From contig OY720350.1 in NCBI GenBank assembly GCA_963082975.1, positions 51,352,734-51,416,733 on the forward strand: a stretch of DNA of 64,000 nt, in the 5' to 3' direction. The notes under the pieces were generated by a model. That model was given only the letters and a program-made list of their open reading frames with translations. It was not told the origin of the DNA and did no database searches. How positions within the stretch are numbered: the first letter of the stretch is position 1; each line of letters begins with the position of its first letter. Shown here piece by piece: positions 46,490-56,200 of this stretch. A program made the translations under genes and the position numbers. Source of the stretch: Labia minor. Its lineage: Eukaryota > Arthropoda > Insecta > Dermaptera > Spongiphoridae.

Positions 46490-47035
46490 ATTTTTTTTTA
46501 TTAATATCACATCATAAAAAAGAATCTTTTAAACATAATAAATAAAAAAAACATTTTAATAAATTATAATATGGATTTAAAACAAATTTAAAAAATATAC
46601 CCAATTTAAAAAAGTCAAAAAATTAAAACAAACTCCTTTATATCATCAATTTAATTTTTATATAATATTTAATAATTAAATTAAAATTAAAAACATAGGT
46701 AATAATTTAATAATTTTAATTGACGTTTTAAAAATTATTTTGACTTCATAAAATACTAAATAATATTTTTTTTTATTAGACATTGACAAAGTTTATATAT
46801 TATTATATATTATAGAAAAGAAGAAATATTCAAATAAATAAAGAATAAATAAAAAAAATTCAAGATAAAAATATGATCTAAATATTTTATTAATGAAAAT
46901 GAAATGAAAAATTCTGAACTCACTTTTGGTTTCTAGAGGTCATGAAACGCGAAGATATGCAAAAAATTTTAAATTCTGAGCAATGCCCAGACAAAAAAAG
47001 GTTTTTTATATATCTAGATTAAGATTATTATTACA
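46490..47035 (+). repeat. Dispersed repeat R5, copy 2
   Basis: Shorter version of 42560-43715, lacking the GACA microsatellite, with the same 3' block (GTCATGAAACGCGAAGATAT) and ending TTTTATATATCTAGATT. It follows the HINE-A fragment directly. Confidence 0.5.
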
Positions 47036-47121
47036 ATCAATATTTTATAAAAATTTTAGCAATTAAAATACTAATTTGAATTATGAAATATTTTTTATAA
47101 TTTTATTTTTTTCATTAATTT

Positions 47122-47757
47122 TTACCGACCGACGATAGTAAGGGAGGTATTGTTTTCACACCAAATTTCACATGTGGAGATTATTACATATCTCCACAAA
47201 TCAAGCATTTTCTTAACAGAAAAAAGTATTTTTAGCATGATGTCTGTCCGTCCGTCCGTCCGTCTGTCCGTATATATGTGTACAGCCTGAACGGCTCAAC
47301 CGATTTTGATGAAATTTGGTATATTTACTTAAAGCATCTGTGTGATGAATTGATCAACTTTTGGTGCAAATCCGGAAACCGGAAGTGGTAGTATTAGCGA
47401 TCGACGATAGAAAGGGAAGGGTTATTTTCAAACCAAATTTCACATGAGGATATTTTTTCATATATCACCACGAATCATGCACTTTGTATTGGTTTTATCC
47501 TCGAGAAAAATCATCTATATTAGTTTTTTCATGATTTAAAATTATATGACGTCATCCAACCATTCATGAGACGTCACAGCCTGGTCTTACATATATATTA
47601 AAAATAAAATAAAATTAAAAATATTTATGTTATATGCCTATCTGTTTTTTATTACAATAATAGATATATTAAAATTATTTGAAATTGTTTCTGTAGCTTG
47701 TAATTAATTTATTTCAAACCGTCGGTCAGTTCGGACCTGGTCACAGGTCAACTTATT
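47122..47757 (+). mobile_element. HINE-B, full length
   Basis: Starts TTTACCGACCGACGATAG; ends CGTCGGTCAGT and hairpin GACCTGGTCACAGGTC (one loop change). The first TGACGTCA is intact; the second is broken by an inserted GA (TGAGACGTCA). Confidence 0.8.
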
Positions 47758-47860
47758 ATGAAATATATTTACATTAAATTAAAATTATATCACATTCGGC
47801 AAACAATTTTAAATTTAAATTGAACCATTTACATTAATACGCCACCTCGTTGTTTTTTTT

Positions 47861-49238
47861 ACTATCTCGTAAGAGATAGTATTGCGATCACGAAAATTTT
47901 CGATGTTGAGATTTTGATGTTTTTATACGTTTTGAAGGTTCCTGAATCATTTTCACTAAGGTTGAGAAAAATGTCTGTGTGTGTGTGTATGTGTGTGTGT
48001 ATGTATGTAGACAAGATTACGCAAAAACGGTTTGAGCTAGAATGATGAAATTTGGTACATAGACATTATTCAAAATTCATAGTTTTCTATCAACTTTTGA
48101 GAAATGTAGCTCAACCGGAAGAGGGTCATTACCTACAACGTTTTGACTTTTTTTCCTCTAAAGTGACCGTAAAAATAAAGATATATGTTTGATAATTTTT
48201 CACATGATTAATAATAGTATAAAACTGCTATATATAGAATTTCAGCTTGATTGAATCGCTGAAAGTACCAGAATTAATTTTTTAACACTGCAAATCTCAC
48301 GCGCCAACACGTGCCATGGTGCCATCAATAAAAAGCCAAACATGCGCTGGTTTAATATTTATTATTTATAATTTATAATCTTCACAAAGAAAGGAGTTCA
48401 TCATGAAGTATGTGTATCCATGTGAGGAAGTTCACGAGGGTAATTATATAGAAATACTACTAAACGTAGGGAACGAGACCCAACTGACAGACCTTCATAA
48501 TTTCATTACGAACGCACTGAGGGTGAGATCCTTCGTCATGAACGAATGACGAGGAATTTTCCACTTTCAGTCGTTTCTTCTTATTAATATTGTTATTATG
48601 ACAAATAGAGAGGAGATCAACTGTTCATTACTTTGTAAAAGAATAAATATTTTAATTGAATATATTTGAGTTATGAGTAAGGAAAAAAAAAAACTCCTAA
48701 ATTTGAATTAAATGTTTTTGTTTTTTTGTTTTTTTTGTGAAAGATGAAATTGTGTAATTTGTATGTCGAATTGGCAAAGGCAAATAAAGATTATATTATT
48801 ATTATTGTTATTATATTGTTACTGTAAAATTTTGTGAACAAAAATTCGATGAGATTTATATACCTAGTTGACAAAGGACGGGCAGGGTTTTGTTATTGTT
48901 GTTTGTATATAAGTATAATGAAGTTATTATATTTAATTTAAGCGCATTGTAACCTTCAATGATTGTATATATTTAATAAAAACTGAGAGATTTGTGAGTT
49001 GTGAGTGAGAAAAAAGGGAGAAAAAAACTCTTAAATTTAAATTAGATGTTTTTGTGTTTTGTTTTTTTTGTTTTTTATTGTAAAAGATGAAATTGTATAA
49101 TTTGTATGCCGAATTGGCAAAGGCAAATAAAGATTATTATTATTATAATTTATAATTAATTAAATTTAATTTAAATATAATATATTATGTTATTTAATCC
49201 AATTCAAATTGCGAGATAGTCGAGTGGAGACACTCAAG
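47861..49238 (+). mobile_element. HINE-A carrying a LINE insertion
   Basis: The 5' part 47861-48380 starts ACTATCTCGTAAGAGATAGT. The 3' part 49141-49238 ends GCGAGATAGTCGAGTGGAGA and CACTC. Joining the two gives a normal-length HINE-A. The 760 bases between are foreign. Confidence 0.75.
48381..49140 (+). mobile_element. Non-LTR retroelement 3' region with doubled tail, inside HINE-A
   Basis: Two copies of TTTGTATGYCGAATTGGCAA and AGGCAAATAAAGATTATTAT end at about 48805 and 49140, each followed by ATT repeats, as at the 3' end of insect Jockey/R1-type LINEs. 48403-48549 keeps a frame ending GNYIEILLNVGNETQLTDLH and ALRVRSFVMNE before TGA, possibly the element's last codons. Class not fixed. 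Confidence 0.5.
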
Positions 49239-49239
49239 C

Positions 49240-51925
49240 TTTTTTTTTTCAAAATATGATAATTTCATTAATGAACTTCTTATTCATATATTTATAATTT
49301 TTTTTTTAAATTTTCATCAAGATCTTTGAATAAAATTAAGCTTATTGATTTAATAGAATTAATAGAATTAAACTTATTGATTCGATTTAAGATGTATTCT
49401 AAAACACCACTAATTTTAAAAATTAATATTTGTTTATTTTATTTTATTTTAATATGTATTGTATTTGAAATAATTTGCAGTAGAGCGCTCACCTCGCCAC
49501 TCCCCGCTCGCCCCTCTCCTTGCCCCTCGGCCGCCTGAACTGACCTCCTCCTGCCGGCAAGCCGAGTTGAGTTCAGTTCCCCTTCCCATTCCCTGCTGAG
49601 TGTGAGTGAGACCCTAAGCGGCATCTCCACTGAAATCATCCCTTAATCAGTCGCTAATCAAGAATTAATTGTAATTTTATTATTTATTTTTATTAATTAA
49701 AAGGAAGATTAATGAACTTTAAAAAAAAAATATTTCAATAAAAATTAAATTTTATAAAGTGCATTTTTATAATTTTTTATTCATATACCCAAATAAATTT
49801 ATAAATTTTTCATTCAAATCTTTGAAAAGAATTCATCTTAAATATTCTATCAGATCTCATTAATTAAATTTTATTAAAAGTTAAATTAAAATTATTTAAA
49901 AATTAAAAAATCATATACAAAATTTTATTTTTCTTTAAATATATTTATTGAAATATTTTTTAAATTTCAATATATATATATTAATCCTATTAAAACTTAT
50001 TTATTTAAAAAATAGGAAGATGTGCTGATTATTTTCAAAATTCATATAATATAATTATAAATCAAAAAAATATAAATTTCTTATATTCATATATTAATAA
50101 ATATAATATTTAAATATTCTATATAAGTATTCTTTCTAATCTCATTATCGCTCACACCGTTCCTTTCAAATCTCATATGAATATTGTTTTGTCAATTTCA
50201 TATTATTATAACACTTTTGAAAAATGAATAATATTTCTATTACCTAGATATCAATTAAACAGAATAAAATCTTCATAAAATTAATAATATAATCATAATT
50301 CGTTTTCTGATGTTTTCTAAGATATTTTTATTATATGTCTATTAAATGCGTATTATAACTAAATTATTATAATCATGGTTCTATATAGGATGTAAAATAA
50401 TTTTAGTATTTTAATATTACAGAAATAAGATAATATTTTTAAAAATCTAAACACTTTTTTAATCCTATTAATATTATTTATTTATTTATATCTTATTTTT
50501 TATTTCCTGTATATAATATAAATATCTAATCTTAATTATTTTTTTCTTTATCGAGGCGAGAGTGATGGACATCAATTCAAGTCTACGAGCTGTTCTTCGA
50601 GTTTAATCTGCGAGAAATATCAACCCTTTATTAACTCCGAGGTCCGTATTTATTATTAATTTTATTTTTAATTCAATTTAAATTTATTGATTATAAACTA
50701 ATAAGTTATTTTTCTTCTTCTATATTTCATGTTTCCATCTTCGTTCCTGCTACTGAATGTTGATTTGAATTCTTGATTATCTTCTCCATCCTTCATGACG
50801 ATGCAATGATTGAAATACAGCTCTCCAAATGTAAGTAATAATCGTTATTTATTTAGCATGGCGCACTTTAAAATAGAAAATGTAAATATAATATTTAAAG
50901 TAAAGTTTAAACTAATATAGCAAGTAGAATTAAATTACAATGATTTTTTGCTTTTGATAATATTCATTAGATTATAGAGAAATATATTAAATTATATGAC
51001 AGAATTTAGTGAGATTAGGGAATTTCAGAGTACATCATTCAAGAAGAAGCATTGATGAAGGAGGCAGAAGAGACAAAGGTAGTTTTAGAATTAGTAGGTT
51101 TCGATGCGTTATACTGGGAGGGTGGCTATTTTTTTATATATATAGTTGTTAGGAATTTTCAGGTGATTGCCTCCTACCTCCATGCATGTTCTCATCCCAC
51201 TAATTCATAGATTAGATTAGAATTAATAAATAAATAAAATGTGGGTGGATAAAACAAATGCCATGCTATTATTTAAGGGATGGATTGCATGAATTGCATG
51301 TCAGGTCTGAATTGTGCCATTTTGTATTACTGAGAGTGTATTTGAGGTGGATTGGATGAACGGGTATTCGGGAAGGTAATTCAGCACAGTTCCCAAATGG
51401 GATTAGCCTGAACAGGAACAAATTGTTGGTTACCTTTTGAGCGCAGGGCTTTTTCGATTAGCATGGGCCTTCCATCCCTATAGATGGAGGCTATGCACTC
51501 CCTTACTAGGTAGGTTTTATTTCAGGTTGCCCCGAATGTCGCGATTTCATTTCGAAATCCAAAAAATCAAAGGCACTCTCAGCTGATTCAAAGAGGCTAC
51601 AGACCAAACGCCTTATTTTTTTTAATCTTTTTTTTTAAGGCAAACTTTCTTTATTATTACTTTTTCTAAATTTCGGAAGGCGAGGCTTGGAAGGGCTAAT
51701 TTATGGGGAAAGGAGGAGGCCCTATTAAATATTCAATTGTTTTTTTTTATTTAATTAATAATAAAAAATAATTGAATATCGCGTTTATTTTCTTTAACTT
51801 TTTATTTTCATTTTGAAATATTCAATTTCATAATTTAAACTTTGATATATTTTAAATATTTTACTATATAGGTAGAATTAATTATTATTATAATTTCTCA
51901 ATTTAAAATTAAAATGCAAACTTGA
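49240..51925. repeat. Duplicated segment D2 with a GC-rich island
   Basis: Counterpart of 22560-26050. Shared landmarks: TCTAAAACACCACTAATTTT; the island at about 49482-49640; AATCATCCCTTAATCAG; the exon-like block ending 50641 (GTTTAATCTGCGAG, then GAG|GTCCGT); CAGCTCTCCAAATGTAAGTA near 50820; and the long 3' block 51080-51730 (GGGAAGGTAATTCAGCACAG). About 0.8 kb shorter than D1. The acceptor TATCCAG of D1 is TATCGAG here, so splicing of that block is not conserved. Confidence 0.6.
49482..49640. other. GC-rich island of D2
   Basis: C-rich on the plus strand (CTCGCCACTCCCCGCTCGCC, CTCCTGCCGGCAAGCCGAG). Preceded by TTTGCAG, followed by AAATCATCCCTTAATCAG as in D1. Frames across it differ between the copies. 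Confidence 0.55.
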
Positions 51926-52461
51926 CAAAAAACATCATATATATTGTAAAAATATAACTCTTTTTCATTATTATTTCTTTTTAACTTACCAAATATAAAA
52001 ATATTTTATTTTTTTTATTATGGAAATTATTTCATATGTATATAAATATATTGTAATCGAATATATCTATACTCAATAATAATTTAATATTAATAAATTA
52101 TCAAATTTTTTTCTTATCATTGTACTGATAAATCATATTTGGAAATAAATAAAATATAGTTAAGCTTATTTTTTAAAAATTAACTTAATGTATAATTTTT
52201 GTTAATTATAAACATGTGGTACAACTTATTTTAAATAAATAAATAAAATTAGATCTCCTAAACATTTTTTTAATTTTGATAGATCAAATATTCTTATTCT
52301 TTAGCTGACTTACAAATCCCATACGATCATTTTGCTTATTCTTATGTGTATTCTGTCCCAGTGTCCCCGCAAAAATTCTCCGGGAGATAAAAATGTCTCG
52401 GTTTACATAAATAATAATATCTCTCTCTCTCATCCGTGAATAAAACCAATATTATTCAATT
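51926..52461. other. Non-genic AT-rich sequence
   Basis: Nothing recognised. Confidence 0.5.
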
Positions 52462-52724
52462 TTTACCGACCGACGATAGTAAGGGAGGTATTGTTTTCAC
52501 ACCAAATTTCACATGTGGAGATTTTTACATATCACCATGAATCATGCATTTTGTATTGGTTTTATCCTCGGGAAAAATCATCTTCATTAGTTTTTTCTTA
52601 ATTTTAAATTATATGACGTCACCCAGCCCTTCATGACTTCACAGCTTGAAATTGTTTTTGTAGCTGGAAATTAATTTACTTCAAATCGTCGGTCGGTTCG
52701 GACCTGGCCACAGGTCAACTTATT
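52462..52724 (+). mobile_element. HINE-B short form
   Basis: 5' end TTACCGACCGACGATAG, 3' end CGTCGGTCGGT and hairpin GACCTGGCCACAGGTC. Only one internal block, and the AT-rich segment after the CRE-like sites is also missing. The second site is mutated to TGACTTCA. Confidence 0.75.
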
Positions 52725-53132
52725 TTATATAAGGTCTACATGTCTTAATAATAAATAAATAAATAATCAATGAACTATTTTTTTAATATAACCTACTTTT
52801 AGCTATTAATTCTTTCATTTTATTCTTTAGAATTTTAACTGTAAATTTTTTAATTTATTCATTATTTATTTAAATGTAAATATGAAAAAAATTGCATATA
52901 ATTGAAAAAAGAAAAATGAAAAATATGATGGAATTGATAAAAAAAAAGTTTAAATAAAATTGTTTTCTAATTTTAAAATTAATCTTATTATTTTCTCTTC
53001 TCTCTGATGACTTATTAATATTGGTTTAAAGACTTGGATTTGGAAAAATCCTTATTTACAAATAAATATCTAAATGGATGTAAAAACTTAATTGATCTTT
53101 TCAATATATTTTTATAAAATTCTCATTCATTT
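52725..53132. other. 3' flank of the CFAP47-like gene
   Basis: AT-rich sequence containing several AATAAA-type hexamers on the minus strand (e.g. around 52850), suitable for polyadenylation, but no single site can be chosen. Confidence 0.4.
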
Positions 53133-53249
53133 TTATTCCTGAATAACTTTAATTTTACAATAACGTATTTCAGCTCTTGATTCTGATATTAATTTCAATT
53201 TATAATTTTTATGAATTTTAGCTTGATTTTTCAAATGGATAGGAAGTTT
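53133..53249 (-). CDS. CFAP47: CFAP47-like last exon (exon 14), with stop
   Basis: After acceptor tattatttttag the phase-0 frame reads [20 protein letters not shown] and [18 protein letters not shown], then TAA at 53135-53133; an AATAAA overlaps the stop. The beta-strand pattern fits the end of an Ig-like module. A competing terminal exon at 53438-53376 ([20 protein letters not shown], then TGA, with an AATAAA 35 bases on) also keeps phase but has a poorer acceptor. I prefer 53249-53133. Confidence 0.6.
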   Translation of the reverse strand, partial: KLPIHLKNQAKIHKNYKLKLISESRAEIRYCKIKVIQE

Positions 53250-56200
53250 CTAAAAATAATATATATATATTAATATATTTATATATATATATGTAAAACT
53301 GTTATTTTTAAATTTAATTAAGTGGGAATAAAATATTTATTAACATTATAATATAGTTAATAAAGTATATAAGAATCAAAAGAACTTGTTCAGAAGCAAA
53401 TCATTATAGTCGCGTTTTGTGAAATATCTTTTATAAATCTTTTCTTCCGATAAAACAAATCCCGAGTTTTGAATGTAAATATACCAAGTTATTTAATAAA
53501 ACAATAATATAAATATAATTATTAGTAATATAGCTTCTTACAATAGATTCATGTGAATATACGTCTGGAATCTGAAATGTTGATGAAATTTCAAATAAAT
53601 CTTTAACATTTCCTTCAATAGAATAGTTTACAGTTTTCTTAAATAAACTCATATACTGTTTCCTTGTATCATCGGATTCTTTAATTGTAAGCCAGGATAA
53701 CAGTTTCACACCTATTGATGATTCTAAAATATAAATATATTATTTTAATGCTAAAGTAGAATTAGTTCGAATTACTTCAGGTGCTAAATGCTTTATAATT
53801 CAGAAGGAGCTGAAAATAATTTTACTATAATTAAATGCAAATCAAAAGATCAATTATTTCTAATAAATATCACTTTATCTATCTAAAGCAACCCATTGTT
53901 TTTCTTTAACAAATTTTATTGTATATTTTTAATTATCATTATTTTAATAAATTATAATTATCAATATATTAAAATATAGATACTATAAGTTCGACAATTT
54001 TAGGATTATACAAGGTAGGGTCAAAAAGTTCGCGGAATTGGTTATTAAAAATTTATTAAAAATATTTATAACATTCTTACATTATTTCCCTTCAAAATAC
54101 TCTCCTCCTGCATCTACACATTTATTCCACCGTTCATATAATTGTTGGAAACACTCTTGAAAGCCGTTTTTTGAAAGTTCCTTCAGCCGCTCCGTCGCAT
54201 TTTCAATCACCTCTGACGAATCAGCTTGTTGTGCGACCGTCGCGAAAACGCTTATGCCACTCGTAAACTGCTGTTTTCTTCATCGCAGAATTTCCGTATG
54301 CTTTTTTTAGCATCTCAAGAGTCTCCGAGGGTGATTTCTCCAGCAACACACAGAATTTAATATTGCCACGCTGCACAGTGGTATGAAACGCCAAAAAAGC
54401 TGGCCAAAAATCGAAAATTGAAAAATTTTTTTTTTGCATGTCGTTTATGGTATTTTGTTGAAGACATATTTATGTACGAAAAGCTGAAAATGTAGAGCAC
54501 TACCATGACTCTACGAGTTTTCCGAACATCTCAAAGTCAGCTGTTTTTACTTTCTCCCGAGATTTCCCAAAACGTCTGAAATTCGAGCTCAGTCAAAATT
54601 GGTGTTTCGTTTCATAGAAAAGTTTCATTTGCAACTTGCGACATGGAAACTGTTGCTGGAGGTACGTACATGGACTTTTTTATTTTGTTTGCTAGAAATG
54701 CATGTATTATATTGATATTGGCTGATTTAAACCGCTTGTATCAGAAAATGTAACCTGACGAAAAACTTTTCAAAAAACATTCCGCATTTTTTACATTGGT
54801 GACCATTGGTGACAATCTCATTTGAATCATAAAGATAAAGGTCTATAGATAAAGAATCATGAAGAAAAAATTGCTCCTTTTTGCCCAATTTGTTCCTATG
54901 AATTTTTTTCCGAGCGCGCGAACGTCAACAGACTAGGGCCTATGGGACCCACAGGTACCTGCAGGTTAGCGCGATTAATATCTCGTTAAGGTGCACCTGT
55001 CACTTTTCAAAAGAAGGAAAGATATTTGAAGTAAAATCAATGTAACAGCTCACCTTTTCTCGAATTCCGTCGCCTATTTTAGATGCATAATATAGTTGTT
55101 CTCCTTTTTCTCTGCATGACGTCATTTTTTGAAAAATCAACACATCATTTGAAATTTATCATTTTTTTTCGTACAATCTAACTTCAATTTCGAAATTTTC
55201 GGCTCAAAAAATCCCAGAGAACATACAATTGCGAATCTGACGTCACTTTTCTAAAAATCTGTCCGCCATTTTGAATTCGCCATTTTTTTTTGTCAAATTT
55301 AAATTTCCTGACTCTCAAAACTATTGCCTACAAAATTTCAAGCTGTTTCACCAACATCTTCATTTTTGGCCAGCTATTTGGGCGTTTCAGACCACTTCAG
55401 CGCGCTGCTCTAATGACGACATTGCACAATCCGACGAAAGAAAGAAACTACGATCTACAATATTAAACACCGAACGCACGGAACCAACTACAACTGCCTG
55501 CTAACCTCAAAAGCACATTCACTACTAGTTATGCCAACCTCACAAACAAAAATTTCCCTTTCAGCTAAGAAATACTTGACTATAAGCGACCATTCCGCGA
55601 ACTTTTTGACCCTACCTCGTATTCTATAAATTATTTGATGACAATGTATAATTACAAGAAATCCAAAAAATTTTATAATTAAATTTAAAAAAAAAAAACA
55701 CTTTGTTACCAAAATATTTATCCCAAAAGCAATAATCATGTGATTCCAATGTCATCTTGAACATGGAATATAATTGTTCCCAGAGAAAAGGATTTCGACA
55801 TGGAATTTCAATGTACATCAATAAAGGACATTCAGAACTACATCTTTAAAAAAATATTTTATATTTAAAAATAATATTTATAATTAAGTACAAACAGTCC
55901 TAAAAATTTATTAATTAGTTAATTAGAATAATAAAATTAGAATAAATAAAAGTGTGAAAATCTAAAAAACTTATGACATACATTACAGTCCTTTTGTCTG
56001 ATAATTTAAGATCGCGACAAAAACATGCCTGAAAATGTTTAAAACAGAGCCGGGTCATGCAAAAACATTTTTAGTATTTCATTTTTTTTGTATTTTTTGT
56101 TTCTGTATCCTTAAGTCTAATGAAAGTTATCAGACTGGTTTTTGTTTTTCATGAATTATGAATATTTTTTATAGTTTTTGGATGAAAAGGGTCAGAAGGT

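Larger units (their letters stand above)
54011..55619 (-). mobile_element. mariner in CFAP47-like intron 12, split by another element
   Basis: 28-base terminal repeats starting C(A/G)AGGTAGGGTCAAAAAG differ at one base and are flanked by TA (54009-54010, 55620-55621). The transposase start MSSLEQR (ATG at 55422) and [20 protein letters not shown] are separated by a 1026-base insertion. The frame then jumps from [10 protein letters not shown] to the C-terminus ([26 protein letters not shown], stop at 54084-54082), so the catalytic core is deleted. Confidence 0.8.

Noticed and set aside
53376-53438. Alternative last exon of the CFAP47-like gene
   Set aside because: Phase fits but the acceptor has a weak pyrimidine tract; kept only as an alternative to 53249-53133.
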